From Duganella sp. OV510 (GTDB lineage: Bacteria > Pseudomonadota > Gammaproteobacteria > Burkholderiales > Burkholderiaceae_D), in NCBI RefSeq assembly GCF_900100205.1, contig NZ_FNEQ01000001.1, positions 682,001 to 746,000 of the forward strand: DNA of 64,000 nt. Direction: 5' to 3'. The notes beneath the pieces were generated by a model. The model was not told where the DNA came from and made no database searches. It saw nothing but the letters and a program-made list of their open reading frames with translations. The translations under genes were made by a program, and so were the position numbers. The stretch's first letter is position 1, and every line of letters starts with the position of its first letter. Of this stretch, positions 27,047-37,167 are shown in pieces.

Positions 27047-28822
27047 TTACTCCAGGTCGGGATACGGGCTCTTGCCGCCTTCAGCGATGAACTGGTCGAC
27101 CCGCGCTTCCAGCACCGGCAGCGGTACTGAACCCAGTTGCAGCACCGTGTCGTGGAAGTTGCGGATGTCGAATTTCTGGCCCAGCGCCTTCTCGGCTTTC
27201 TTGCGTGCGTTGATGATGCTCATCTCGCCCAGGTAGTAGGACAGCGCCTGGCCCGGCCAGGAAATATAGCGGTCCACTTCGGTTTCGATTTCGTGGTTCG
27301 ACAGCGCGGTGTTCTCGCGCAGGTAGTCCTGCGCCTGCTTGCGGGTCCAGCCCTTGCTGTGGACACCGGTGTCGACCACCAGGCGCGAGGCGCGCCAGGC
27401 CTGGTAACTCAGCATGCCGAAGGTTTCATACGGCGTTTCGTACATGCCCATTTCCGCGCCCAGGCGCTCGGTGTACAGCGCCCAGCCCTCGCCATAGGCA
27501 GAGATATAAGCGTTGCGGAATGGCGGACGGCCCTTCTGCTCCAGCGCGATCGGCATCTGGAAAGCGTGGCCCGGCGCCGATTCGTGCAGCGTCAGCGCCG
27601 GCATGCTGTACAGCGCGCGCGACGGCAGATTGTAGGTGTTGACCAGATAGACGCCCGGACCGCCACGGCCCGAGGTGTAGAACGGCGCCTGGTCGTCCGG
27701 CACCGGGATCACGGCGAAGCGGCGGCGCGGCAGGTAGCCGAAATATTTCGATACCTTGGCGTCGAACTTCTTGGCCACCCAGGCAGAACGCATCAGCAGT
27801 TCTTCCGGCGTCTTGGCGTAGAACTGCGGATCGGTGCGCAGGAATTGCAGGAAGGCCGGCAGGTCGCCCTCGAACTTGACCTGCTTGATCACGTCCAGCA
27901 TCTCGGCGCGGATCTTGGCCATTTCTTCCAGGCCGATGTTGTGGATCTGGTCCGCCGTCATCGTGGTGGTGGTGAATTCCACGATCTTCGACTGGTAGTA
28001 GGCTTTACCGTCCGGCAGGCTCTCGGCCGCCAGCTCTTCACGCGACGCCGGCACATATTCTTCGCGCATGAATTTCAGCAGCGATTTGTGGGCCGGGACC
28101 ACGCTCGTTTCGATCGCCTTGACCGCCTGCGCGCGCAGCTCTTCCTTCAGCGCGTCCGGCATCGAGGCCGGCATCTCCTTGAACGGCATGTAGAACACCG
28201 AGTCCTGCGGCGTTTTCGCGTCAATCACGGAGGTGATCGACGCGTCGCGGCCCACCAGCGTGATTTTCGGCGGCGTGAAGCCACGCGCGATACCGGCGCG
28301 CATATTGACGATTTCGTCGTTGAAGTAGCGCGGCACATCGGCCAGCTGCTTGATGTAGGCGCGATATTCCTTTTCCTTGGTCATCGGGCGGCGCGCGGTA
28401 TAGGTCATATTCGACCAGAACGCCGTGTCGGCGTTCAGCGGCTTTTCATAATCCTTGAATTCCTGGGCGGCGATGAAGGCGGCGATCTGCGCCTTGTACA
28501 CCTGATAGTTGATGCGTTCCGGTGCCGACAGGCGGGCTTCCTTGACGCCGCCCAGCTTCTTCATCACGTCCTGCCAATAGGCCAGGCGCTGGTTCTGGGT
28601 GGCGGCGTCGATGCGTGGCAGCGTCGACGACACGCCGCTGTTGTCGTCATCCTCGCCGTCTTCCTGCTTCTGGCTAATGCGCCATTTCCATTCCTGGGTG
28701 TAGATGGCCTTGAACTGCGCATCCGACGGACCAGGCTTGACGGCAGGTGCAGCGGCATTGGCTGCGCTCAAACACAACAACATGCATGCACCGGCGATCG
28801 CGGTGCTGAACTTCTTTTCCAT
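27047..28822 (-). CDS. DUF885 family exported metallopeptidase-like protein
   Basis: A 591-residue protein. Signal peptide MEKKFSTAIAGACMLLCLSA, cleaved after ANAA. The zinc-peptidase-like motif is HESAPGHAFQ in ALTLHESAPGH, followed by YISAYGEGWALYTERLG with the third ligand Glu; both are DUF885 hallmarks. It is probably periplasmic; the substrate is unknown but peptide hydrolysis is expected. GGAG precedes the ATG at 28822; the longer frame to 28900 would overlap the upstream gene's 3' end. It follows the REC-GGDEF-EAL gene by 22 bp. Confidence 0.9.
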   Translation of the reverse strand: MEKKFSTAIAGACMLLCLSAANAAAPAVKPGPSDAQFKAIYTQEWKWRISQKQEDGEDDDNSGVSSTLPRIDAATQNQRLAYWQDVMKKLGGVKEARLSAPERINYQVYKAQIAAFIAAQEFKDYEKPLNADTAFWSNMTYTARRPMTKEKEYRAYIKQLADVPRYFNDEIVNMRAGIARGFTPPKITLVGRDASITSVIDAKTPQDSVFYMPFKEMPASMPDALKEELRAQAVKAIETSVVPAHKSLLKFMREEYVPASREELAAESLPDGKAYYQSKIVEFTTTTMTADQIHNIGLEEMAKIRAEMLDVIKQVKFEGDLPAFLQFLRTDPQFYAKTPEELLMRSAWVAKKFDAKVSKYFGYLPRRRFAVIPVPDDQAPFYTSGRGGPGVYLVNTYNLPSRALYSMPALTLHESAPGHAFQMPIALEQKGRPPFRNAYISAYGEGWALYTERLGAEMGMYETPYETFGMLSYQAWRASRLVVDTGVHSKGWTRKQAQDYLRENTALSNHEIETEVDRYISWPGQALSYYLGEMSIINARKKAEKALGQKFDIRNFHDTVLQLGSVPLPVLEARVDQFIAEGGKSPYPDLE

Positions 28823-28844
28823 AACGCTCCAGAGAAAAGGTGGA

Positions 28845-31028
28845 TTACATTTCCAATAAATTACGGCGTTCCCGCAATAGCGCGGTAAAACCTTCGGCAT
28901 TGAGCGGACGGCTGAAATAGTAACCCTGCATCTCGTCGCAACCGCGACCGGTCAGGAACTGCATCTGCTCGCGGGTCTCCACACCTTCCGCTATCACCCG
29001 CATATTCAAATTGTGTGCCAGCGAGATGACCGACAGCGCAATCGCCGCGTCGGCGCTATTGGTGGTGACGTCATCGACGAAGGATTTGTCGATTTTCAGC
29101 ACGTCGATGGGGAAGCGTTTCAGGTAGCTCAGGCTTGAATAGCCGGTGCCGAAGTCGTCCAGCGAGATGCTGACGCCGATGTCCTTCAGGCGGCGCAGCG
29201 CCTCCACGGCTTTATTGGGATCGCCCATCACCGTGCCTTCAGTGATCTCCAGGCCCAGATATTCAGGCGCCACGCCGAATTTGCGCAACGTGGTTTCCAC
29301 GTAGGGCACCGTGGCGTCATTGGCAAACTGCCCGGCCGCCAGGTTGACCGCCACCTTGATCTTGCCCAGGCCCTGGTCGTGCCACACCTTCATTTGTGCG
29401 CACACGCTCTCCAGCACCCACTCGCCGATCGAGTTGACCAGGCCATATTCCTCGGCCAGCGGAATGAAGCGGTTCGGCGGCACCTTGCCCAATACTGCAC
29501 TATTCCAGCGCAACAATGCCTCAGCACCGACCACGGCGCCCGTTTTCAGGCACACCTGCGGCTGATAATGCACCTCGAATTCATCCCGGGCGATGGCGCC
29601 GCGCAGCTGGCTCTGGATCGCCAGCTTGTCGCGGATTTCCGCATCCATGCGCTCGGTGAAGAAAGCGTAGTTGTCACGGCCGATTTCCTTGGCGCGGAAC
29701 AGCGCTGTATCGGCGTTGCGCACCAGTTCATCGAAACTGTCGCCATCGGTCAGGCTGACGGCAATGCCGATGCTGGAGGTGACGGTAATCTGCTGGCCGT
29801 CGATCACCAGCTCCTTGCGCAAGCCGGCCAGGATGTTCTGCGCCAGCGCCATGGTGGCGCCCAGTTGAGCATCGTCGGCAATGATGATCTGGAATTCATC
29901 GCCGCCCTGGCGCGTGACGGTGTCGCCTTCGCGCACGGTCTCGCTCAGGTACCTGGACACCACCTGCAAGGCCTTGTCGCCCATGTCATGGCCATACGAG
30001 TCGTTGATGCTCTTGAAGCGGTCCAGATCCAGGCACATGACGGCCACGCAGCGGCCTTCGCGGCGGGCGGCGTTGAGCGTCTGGGCAAAGCGCTGGCGCG
30101 CCAGCAGGCGGTTTGGCAGCCCGGTCAAGGCATCGTGGTTGGACAGGAAATCGATCAGGTGCTGCTCGGCCTTGCGCTCGCTGATATCCATGAACACCGC
30201 CACGTGATTGATCACGTGGCCCTTCTCGTCGCGCACCACCGAAGCGCTCAGCAGGCCCGGATAGGTGTCGCCGTTCTTGCGGCGGGCCATGATCTCGCCC
30301 GACCAGTGGCCGGTCTTCATCACAGACTGCACCATGGCGTCGAAGGAACTGGTGTCCTGGTCGCCGGCATGCAGCAGGCCGATGCTCTCGCCCAGCACTT
30401 CCTTGGCGGTATAGCCGGAAATCTGCGTGAAAGCGGGATTGGTGGCGACGATGCGCGCATCGCGGTCCGTGACGACGATGGCGTCCTGGGTCGCCTCAAA
30501 CACCTGGCTGGCCAGGCGCAGGAATTCCTCGTTGGCGCGGCGCTGTTCGACTTCCTTCGCCAGTTCGGCGGTGCGCTCGGCCACCCGCTCTTCCAGCAGC
30601 GCGCGTTCCTCGGCCAGCGCCTTCTGCGCGCGGCCCAGGCGCACATGGGCGTCGGTGCGGGCCAGGATTTCCTCGGCCTGGAAAGGCTTGGCGACAAAAT
30701 CCACCGCGCCCAGCGCGAAGCCGCGCACCTTGTCGTCTGTGTCGTGCTGCGCCGACAGGAAGATCACCGGTACCTGGCTCAGTTCCGGCGTCGCCTTCAG
30801 GCGGCGGCAGACCTCAAAGCCGTCGATGCCGGGCATGCGCACGTCCAGCAAAATCAGCTCCGGCGGCCGCGATTGCGCCGTCCACAGCGCCAGCTCGCCA
30901 TTTGGCGCCTGGCGCACGTAGTAACCGGCTTCTGTCAGCAGGTCGCTCAGCAGCTTGAGCGAGGCTGGCGTGTCTTCCACGATCAGCACTTCGCCCTTGG
31001 TGTGTTGTTCCGACAAATCCCGGTGCAT
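28845..31028 (-). CDS. Response regulator with PAS, GGDEF and EAL domains (cyclic-di-GMP turnover)
   Basis: A 727-residue cytoplasmic protein. The receiver domain has acceptor Asp62 (LILLDVRMPG) and Lys114 (FVAKPF). A coiled coil follows (LLEERVAERTAELAKEVEQR), then a PAS domain about 165-285. GGDEF is intact at 375-379 (TRQGGDEFQII) and the EAL domain starts at about 501 (GAEALLRWN) with DDFGTGYSSLSYL and the later Glu/Lys residues present. Both cyclase and phosphodiesterase activities are therefore possible. The partner kinase is very probably the hybrid kinase 49 bp upstream. Confidence 0.94.
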   Translation of the reverse strand: MHRDLSEQHTKGEVLIVEDTPASLKLLSDLLTEAGYYVRQAPNGELALWTAQSRPPELILLDVRMPGIDGFEVCRRLKATPELSQVPVIFLSAQHDTDDKVRGFALGAVDFVAKPFQAEEILARTDAHVRLGRAQKALAEERALLEERVAERTAELAKEVEQRRANEEFLRLASQVFEATQDAIVVTDRDARIVATNPAFTQISGYTAKEVLGESIGLLHAGDQDTSSFDAMVQSVMKTGHWSGEIMARRKNGDTYPGLLSASVVRDEKGHVINHVAVFMDISERKAEQHLIDFLSNHDALTGLPNRLLARQRFAQTLNAARREGRCVAVMCLDLDRFKSINDSYGHDMGDKALQVVSRYLSETVREGDTVTRQGGDEFQIIIADDAQLGATMALAQNILAGLRKELVIDGQQITVTSSIGIAVSLTDGDSFDELVRNADTALFRAKEIGRDNYAFFTERMDAEIRDKLAIQSQLRGAIARDEFEVHYQPQVCLKTGAVVGAEALLRWNSAVLGKVPPNRFIPLAEEYGLVNSIGEWVLESVCAQMKVWHDQGLGKIKVAVNLAAGQFANDATVPYVETTLRKFGVAPEYLGLEITEGTVMGDPNKAVEALRRLKDIGVSISLDDFGTGYSSLSYLKRFPIDVLKIDKSFVDDVTTNSADAAIALSVISLAHNLNMRVIAEGVETREQMQFLTGRGCDEMQGYYFSRPLNAEGFTALLRERRNLLEM

Positions 31029-31077
31029 GTAAAAGTCTCTCGCCTATTTAAAGGTTGCTCTCGCTATCATATACCGG

Positions 31078-33642
31078 TCAGGCCAGTGGCTCCAATTCAT
31101 TATCCGCCTGGTCCAGCAAGGCGCATAGCTGCGGGTACTGGTGCAACTGAACCATATGCTCGATACGGGCCACCACATCGGCCAGCCCGCGCGGCAAGGG
31201 CTCCAGCAGCAGCGCCACGCGCGCCAGGTTCAGTTCCTGCAAGGCGACCTTCAATTCGCCGCGCAGTGCCGGGTCCAGACGTTTCAGGTCACCGCTGTCC
31301 AACGGTGCCTGCAACGCCCGGCGCGCGGCCACGCGGTGGCGGCGCACGAACTGCAGGTTCAGCTGCTGCTCCAGCACTGCGTACAACTGTTCCTGCTCGA
31401 CCGGCTTGCGCATGAACTCATCGGCGCCGGCGGCCAGCGCCGCCTCGCGCTCTTCGGCAAAGGCGGAGGCGGTCAGCATCACAATGCCAGGCTGCGGGCC
31501 ATCCGTATTGGCGCGGATCTTGCGCGTGGCGCTGATACCGTCCAGCGCCGGCATGCGCCAGTCCATGAACACCAGGTCCGGCTGCCACACATCGACCATG
31601 GCCAGCGCCTGCACGCCATCGCCGACCACGGCGACATCGAAGCCCAGCGGCTTGAGCAGGCTTTCCATCAGCGCGCAGCCGTCGGCATTGTCATCGGCCA
31701 CCAGTACACGGCGGCGCTGCTGCGGCTCCAGCGGGCTGACTTCGTCCTGGTGTACCATCGGCGCTTCATCCGTCACCTGCACCGCGACGGTAAAGTAGAA
31801 GGTCGCGCCCTCGCCCACCGTCGATTGCAGCGCCAGCGTGCCGCCCATCAGTTGCACGAATTCGCGCGAGATGGTCAGGCCCAGGCCCGTGCCCTCTTTC
31901 GCGCCCGGCCCGTCGGCCTGGATGAACGGCTCGAACACGCGCGCCTGGTCCTCTTCCGCGATGCCGGGGCCATTGTCGATGACGGCAAAAGCCAGCTCGC
32001 ACTGGCCGTTGCGCGACATGCCGCGTACCTTCAGCGTCACCTTGCCCTGCGCGGTGAACTTGACCGCGTTGGACATCAGGTTCAGCAACACCTGGCGCAG
32101 CTTGGTGCCGTCGACACGCGCACTGGCCGGCAGGCCGACGCTGTCCAACACCAGCTCGACGCCGCTTTGCACCGCGCGCATGCTGACCATATCCATCACT
32201 TCCTGCAGCATGTCGTTCAGGTGGAGTACTTCGGTTTGCAGCACGGCGCGGCCGGCTTCGATCTTGGACAGTTCGAGGATATCGTTAATCAGCGTCAGCA
32301 GATGCTGACCGGAGCGGTGGATGATCGCCAGGTTGCGCTTCTCTTCCGGCAGCATGTTCTTCGAATCAGCCATCAGCCGCGAGAAGCCGATCACGGAATT
32401 CAGCGGCGTGCGCAGCTCGTGACTCATATTGGCCAGGAAGGTCGACTTGGCACGGTTGGCCGTCTGCGCCTGGCGCACCGCCACCGACAGCGCGTTGGTG
32501 CGCTCCGCCACCAGGTCTTCCAGGTGAATGCGATGACGACGCAATTCCTGCTCCGCCATGCGGCTGGCGGTGACGTCGTAGTTGACGCCGACCATGCGCA
32601 TCGCGTGGCCGTCGCGGTCGCGGAAGGTCATGCCGTCCGCTTTCATGTAATGCACCGAACCGTCCGGCCAGATCAGTCGATACTCGATATCGAATTCGGC
32701 GGTGCCGTTGAGCGCCTGCTGCAACAGCATCTCGGTCGGCACCGAGTCGTCCGGATGCACCATCTTGCGCCAGGCCTCGAACGGATTATCCAGCTTGCGG
32801 CCTTCCATGCCGTGCAGGCGGTACATCTGCTCGTCCCACACCATCTGGCTGGAAACGATATCCCAGTCCCAGATGCCGATGGCGGCCGCACTGGAGGCAA
32901 TCTGCAAACGCTCTTCGCTGGCGTGCATGGCGACGTAGCGGCTTTCCATCAGCCGCACCATCTCGCGGATCGAGGCATTCAGAGTTTTCAGTTCGCCGGA
33001 GTACCAGTCGCGCGGCGGCGCCGCGCCGGGATTCTGGCCAGCCTTGACGCTGGCCGCATAGCGCTCGATATTCGTCAGCGGCTTGAGGATCAGCTGCCAC
33101 AGCAGCAGGTAGAGGCTGAGCACCAGCGTCACGTCCAGCACAAAAATCAGGCCGGCGATGGTATACAGGCGCTGGCGCAGCTGTTCGATCAGCAGCGCTG
33201 GCGAGGCGTAGACTGTGATGGTGCCGATATTCTGCCCACCGGCGACGATCGGCCGTTGCTCGGACAGCAGCTCGGGATCGGACGGCAGCCGCTCGGCCGG
33301 CACCAGCTGCGCCTGTGCGTTACGGGTCAGGATGAAAGGACGGTTGCTGGCCACAGGCGCCACCGCGCTGGCGTGCAGGTCGCGGTTGCTCAAGCCGCTC
33401 TTCATGATGGTGACGATCTGCGTTTCGTCAAAATTCCAGGCCGGCAGCGCCACCGCAGCGGCCAGTTCATCGGCGCTGTTGGCCAGCGTCTTGCGCAGCT
33501 GCTCCCAGCGCTGCACGCGCTCCTGCTGATAGAAGTACAGCGCAAAAGTCGTCAGTACCAGCGTCACCACGGCGGTCAGCGTCACGCTGACAAATACGGC
33601 GATAGACATTTTTCCTGCACGGCGGGCAAGTCGGACCAACAT
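31078..33642 (-). CDS. Membrane hybrid histidine kinase (PAS-HisKA-HATPase-REC)
   Basis: An 854-residue protein. Two membrane helices (about 12-36 and 152-172) enclose a periplasmic sensor of ~115 residues; a HAMP-like linker (LILKPLTNIERYAASVKAG) follows, then a PAS domain about 235-350 (AAIGIWDWDIVSSQMVWDEQ). HisKA with His408 (NMSHELRTPLNSV), HATPase motifs NLMSNAVKFT, DNGPGIA and GTGLGLTIS, and a receiver domain with Asp694 (LVFMDWRMP). The last ~110 residues are helical and may be a degenerate Hpt domain; no clear HxxKG was seen. The signal is unknown. Confidence 0.94.
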   Translation of the reverse strand: MLVRLARRAGKMSIAVFVSVTLTAVVTLVLTTFALYFYQQERVQRWEQLRKTLANSADELAAAVALPAWNFDETQIVTIMKSGLSNRDLHASAVAPVASNRPFILTRNAQAQLVPAERLPSDPELLSEQRPIVAGGQNIGTITVYASPALLIEQLRQRLYTIAGLIFVLDVTLVLSLYLLLWQLILKPLTNIERYAASVKAGQNPGAAPPRDWYSGELKTLNASIREMVRLMESRYVAMHASEERLQIASSAAAIGIWDWDIVSSQMVWDEQMYRLHGMEGRKLDNPFEAWRKMVHPDDSVPTEMLLQQALNGTAEFDIEYRLIWPDGSVHYMKADGMTFRDRDGHAMRMVGVNYDVTASRMAEQELRRHRIHLEDLVAERTNALSVAVRQAQTANRAKSTFLANMSHELRTPLNSVIGFSRLMADSKNMLPEEKRNLAIIHRSGQHLLTLINDILELSKIEAGRAVLQTEVLHLNDMLQEVMDMVSMRAVQSGVELVLDSVGLPASARVDGTKLRQVLLNLMSNAVKFTAQGKVTLKVRGMSRNGQCELAFAVIDNGPGIAEEDQARVFEPFIQADGPGAKEGTGLGLTISREFVQLMGGTLALQSTVGEGATFYFTVAVQVTDEAPMVHQDEVSPLEPQQRRRVLVADDNADGCALMESLLKPLGFDVAVVGDGVQALAMVDVWQPDLVFMDWRMPALDGISATRKIRANTDGPQPGIVMLTASAFAEEREAALAAGADEFMRKPVEQEQLYAVLEQQLNLQFVRRHRVAARRALQAPLDSGDLKRLDPALRGELKVALQELNLARVALLLEPLPRGLADVVARIEHMVQLHQYPQLCALLDQADNELEPLA

Positions 33643-33728
33643 CGGAAACCATTCTTCGGGGGTTAATCTGCGCAGTTACTACTCGGATCATAGGTTCAAA
33701 ATGCGATGAAGTCCATGCATATTTGCGG

Positions 33729-35375
33729 CTAAGCAACATCCCTACTACTATGTAATTGATCTGATGCATTGGCCGCACTCAGGAACAGCTTGCCGTTCAA
33801 TTGCTGCAACAACGTACTATTACGTAGGCGGTCCATGACCGGCCCCTTGACCTCGGCCAGGTGCATGCCGATTGCGCGCCGCTTCATGCTCTGGTTGAGC
33901 TCCGCCAGTGCCATTAGCGCCGTGGTGTCGATCGAACTGACCGCCGACATCACCAGCACCAGATCGCGTGCGCTCTGGTGGGTGGCCAGTTCGCACTCAA
34001 TGCGTTCATTGACCGCCTCCACATTGCCGAAGAACAGATTGGCGTCGATGCGCAGCATCAGGAATTCCGGCTGCGTCTCGGCCGGATAGCGCTCGATGTT
34101 GCGAAAATGTTCGGTGCCGGCGATACGGCCCAGCACCGCGATGTGCGGGCGGCTGGCGCGCCAGATCAAAGTGCCCATCGACAGCGCCACGCCGATGATC
34201 ACGCCGGCCTCCACGCCCATCACCAGTACGCCGAGACAAGTGGCCACCCAGGCCAGCGCATCGCCGCGGTCATATTCCCAGGCGGTACGCAGGATGCCCA
34301 TCTCCAGCATGCCCAGCACGGCGACGATGATGGTGGCGGCCAGCACCGGCATCGGCAGCAGCGCCAGCCAGCCGGTCGGCAGCAGCAGCGCGCAGGCCAG
34401 CAGCACCGCAGTGATCAGACTGGCCAGCGGCGTGTTGGCGCCGGCGGCGAAATTGACGGCGGAACGCGACAGGCTGCCGGTCACCGGGAAGCCGCCGGAC
34501 AGCGCACTGGCCACATTGGCCGCGCCGAGGCCAACCAGCTCATGATTGCTGACCAGCTTTTCATTGCGCTTCAGCGCCAGCGCCTGCGCGCCGGACATCG
34601 ACAGCAGGAACACCATGAAGCCGATCAGCAGCCCCGGTTGCAGCAAGACGCCCCAATGCTGGCTGGACGAGGCCAGGTTCAACTGCGGCAGCCCGGCCGG
34701 CACCAGGCCGGTGGTGCGCACACCCATCTCCGCCAGGCTGGTACACGACATCAGCGCGATGCCCGCCAGCACCACCATCATCGGCGCCAGCTTGGCGGCG
34801 ATATCGGCCGCCACCGCCGGCACGCCGCAGCGCTTCAGCAACGCCGACAGATACTGGCGTGCCAACACCAGCAGCACCAGCGAGCCGACGCCCAGCACCG
34901 CGCTCGGCAGGTGCACCTGTGGCAGTGCAGCGCCCAGCAGCGTATGCAGCTGATCGTAGGCGATGACGATCGCCGAGCCGACGGTAAAGCCGCTCATCAC
35001 CGGGCGCGAGAAGAAATTGGCGAGGAAGCCCATGCGCAGCAGGCCGCAAAGCAGCAGCACCGCGCCGGACACCAGCGCCAGCTGCGCCGCCAGCACGCCG
35101 GCCAGCGCCGAGCCGGCCGGCGCCAGCGGGCCAATGACAGCGGCGGTCATCAGCGAAATAATCGCCATCGGGCCGACCGACTGGGTCATGCTGCTGCCGA
35201 ACAGGGCATACACGATGGGCGGCACAATGCTGGCGTAAATCCCGACCACCGGCGGCAATCCGGCCACGATGGCATAGGCCATGCCCTGCGGGATCATCAT
35301 CATCGCCACCACCAGCCCGGCGCTGATGTCGCCTGGGAGTTGATCACGCCGGTAGTGTTTCAGCCATTGCAGCAT
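33729..35375 (-). CDS. SulP-family anion transporter with STAS domain
   Basis: A 548-residue transporter with 10-12 hydrophobic segments. PGDISAGLVVAMMMIPQGMA at residues 14-33 is the SulP signature, and GASGS-type sequence near the middle is represented by GGFPVTGSLSRSAVNFAAGA. The cytoplasmic STAS domain occupies about 440-530 (LVLVMSAVSSIDTTALMAL). SulP carriers take up sulfate, bicarbonate or dicarboxylates; the substrate is unclear. It precedes the hybrid kinase on the same strand, 86 bp away. Confidence 0.92.
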   Translation of the reverse strand: MLQWLKHYRRDQLPGDISAGLVVAMMMIPQGMAYAIVAGLPPVVGIYASIVPPIVYALFGSSMTQSVGPMAIISLMTAAVIGPLAPAGSALAGVLAAQLALVSGAVLLLCGLLRMGFLANFFSRPVMSGFTVGSAIVIAYDQLHTLLGAALPQVHLPSAVLGVGSLVLLVLARQYLSALLKRCGVPAVAADIAAKLAPMMVVLAGIALMSCTSLAEMGVRTTGLVPAGLPQLNLASSSQHWGVLLQPGLLIGFMVFLLSMSGAQALALKRNEKLVSNHELVGLGAANVASALSGGFPVTGSLSRSAVNFAAGANTPLASLITAVLLACALLLPTGWLALLPMPVLAATIIVAVLGMLEMGILRTAWEYDRGDALAWVATCLGVLVMGVEAGVIIGVALSMGTLIWRASRPHIAVLGRIAGTEHFRNIERYPAETQPEFLMLRIDANLFFGNVEAVNERIECELATHQSARDLVLVMSAVSSIDTTALMALAELNQSMKRRAIGMHLAEVKGPVMDRLRNSTLLQQLNGKLFLSAANASDQLHSSRDVA

Positions 35376-35460
35376 TGTTGTTCCACTGGTACAGAAAGGC
35401 GGTAGTTTATCGCAAATACGTTTACCAAATTAGCTTATCCGAAAATCTCATAAGCAAATC

Positions 35461-35488
35461 TTGCAGACGAGTGAGATTCTGATAGAAT
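35461..35488 (+). promoter_or_regulatory. Candidate promoter of the PEP-CTERM gene
   Basis: TTGCAG (35461-35466) and TAGAAT (35483-35488) separated by 16 bp, about 115 bp upstream of the start codon. The -10 has one mismatch to consensus, the -35 three. It is the best pair in the 226-bp divergent gap, but unproven. Confidence 0.35.
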
Positions 35489-35601
35489 TACGCTATACAA
35501 CTCGTTTGACGCAACTCAAAAAACAATCGTCAATCTGTCGTCGGCCCAAACAAATTGCCGGCAGTTACTCACACTGTCCACAATTTATTGGAGTCCGCGT
35601 C

Positions 35602-36342
35602 ATGCGCATCATCTCATCCCTTCTGCTGTCCCTGTCCGCTGTTGCCGCCCTGAGCGGCGGTGTTGCCCATGCTGCGACCAACCTGGTCACCAATGGCAAT
35701 TTCGAAACCACAACCAACGGCAGCAACAAACAACTGTCCTCCAGCATCGTCAGCGATGACAAGCGCACCACGCTGAGTGGCTGGACCAGCAGCAACGGCA
35801 ACGACGGCGGCTATAACTTCGTCCTCAACAGCAATATCGCCAATACCTGGGATTCCGCCATCTGGCTGAAAAGCGAGAACAACGGCTGGGCCAAATCGGC
35901 CAACGGCGGCAATATCTTTGCCTCGGACTCGCAATATTGGCCAGGCGTGCTGTCGCAAACTGTCAGCGGCCTGACCGCCGGCAGCCAGTACACGCTGACC
36001 TTCGATTCGGCGCTGGCGCAGCAAGTCGGCTTTGACGGCGCGAACAGCGGCAACTACTGGCAGGTCGTGTTCGGCAACAGCACGCAGAACAGCAGCGCGC
36101 TGAACATCGCCAGCGGCGGCTTCAGTGGCTGGAACACCTCCAGCATGACCTTTACCGCCACCGGCGCCACGCAAGTGCTGTCCTTCCTGGCACAAGGCTC
36201 GCCGGGCGCGCCACCGTTCCTGCTGCTGGACAGCGTATCGCTGACCGCCGCTGTTCCTGAGCCGTCGACCTGGGGCATGCTGGCTGTCGGCCTGGGCCTG
36301 ATCGGCTTTGCCGCGCGCCGCCGCGCTGTCGCCCGCGCCTGA
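35602..36342 (+). CDS. PEP-CTERM sorting domain protein
   Basis: A 246-residue exported protein. Signal peptide IISSLLLSLSAVAALSGGVA, cleaved around residue 24. The mature N-terminus ATNLVTNGNFETTTNGS resembles DUF642/carbohydrate-binding-type jelly-roll proteins. The C-terminus has VPEPSTWGML, a hydrophobic helix and an Arg-rich tail (FAARRRAVARA): the PEP-CTERM signal handled by exosortase. Proteins of this kind are secreted or surface matrix components in exopolysaccharide-producing bacteria. No exosortase gene is in the window. GGAG precedes the ATG at 35602; the longer upstream frame is discarded. Confidence 0.9.
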   Translation: MRIISSLLLSLSAVAALSGGVAHAATNLVTNGNFETTTNGSNKQLSSSIVSDDKRTTLSGWTSSNGNDGGYNFVLNSNIANTWDSAIWLKSENNGWAKSANGGNIFASDSQYWPGVLSQTVSGLTAGSQYTLTFDSALAQQVGFDGANSGNYWQVVFGNSTQNSSALNIASGGFSGWNTSSMTFTATGATQVLSFLAQGSPGAPPFLLLDSVSLTAAVPEPSTWGMLAVGLGLIGFAARRRAVARA

Positions 36343-36343
36343 G

Positions 36344-37159
36344 TTGAACCGGCCCGCCGTGCTGCCATCTCCTGCTGAATTCATCGCCGCAGTGCTGCGC
36401 CTCAGCGTCTGGCTGGTGCTGCTGACGATCTTGTTCGTGCCACTGGAGCGCTGGTTCGGCGCACGCCACGAAGCCCGTTCGCGCCGTGAACAGCTGCACA
36501 ATCTGGCCTATTACGTGATGAGCAGCCTGGTGCCGGTGATCGTACTGAGCATCCCGGCGGCGCTGCTGGCGGTGATGGCGCAGCATGTGGTGCCGGCCTG
36601 GCTGACGTCGGCGGTGCAGGCATTGCCGCTGGCGGCGCGCATCGCGCTGGTGTTTGTGGTCGGCGAGATCGGCTTCTACTGGGGTCACCGGCTCAGTCAC
36701 GAACTGCCCTGGCTGTGGCGCTTCCACGCGGTGCATCACAGCACAGAGCATATGCACTTCCTCGCCAACACGCGCACGCATCCGGTCGACATGGTCGTGA
36801 CCCGTTTGTTTGGCCTGGTGCCGCTGTACCTGCTGGGCCTCGCCGGCCCGAGCGTTGCAGGCAGCGGCGCGCCAGCCTTGTTGCTGGTGGTCGGCACGCT
36901 GTGGGGATTCTTCATCCACACCAACCTGCGCTGGCGTCTCGGCCCGCTGGAATGGCTGGTGGCCACGCCAGCCTTCCATCACTGGCACCACAGCCGCAAC
37001 GACCACATCAACCGCAACTACGCCTCCACGCTGCCGCTGCTCGACCGCGTGTTCGGCACCCACTACCTGCCATCGCACTGGCCAGCAGAATACGGCACCG
37101 ACACGCCGCAAGCCGCCAGCCTGTCCGGCCAACTGCTTGATCCGCTGCTGAAGCGCTGA
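36344..37159 (+). CDS. Sterol desaturase/fatty acid hydroxylase family membrane protein
   Basis: About 271 residues with 4-5 membrane helices. The di-iron histidine clusters are complete: HRLSHELPWLWRFHAVHHST near 115-135, FFIHTNLRW, and HHWHHSRNDHINRNY. It uses O2 and two irons to hydroxylate or desaturate a lipid. The start is uncertain: TTG at 36344 (two bases after the PEP-CTERM stop) or GTG at 36359; no Shine-Dalgarno is seen, and translation may be coupled to the upstream gene. It ends 9 bp from the convergent GH95 gene. Confidence 0.87.
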   Translation: MNRPAVLPSPAEFIAAVLRLSVWLVLLTILFVPLERWFGARHEARSRREQLHNLAYYVMSSLVPVIVLSIPAALLAVMAQHVVPAWLTSAVQALPLAARIALVFVVGEIGFYWGHRLSHELPWLWRFHAVHHSTEHMHFLANTRTHPVDMVVTRLFGLVPLYLLGLAGPSVAGSGAPALLLVVGTLWGFFIHTNLRWRLGPLEWLVATPAFHHWHHSRNDHINRNYASTLPLLDRVFGTHYLPSHWPAEYGTDTPQAASLSGQLLDPLLKR

Positions 37160-37167
37160 GCCTCGCT

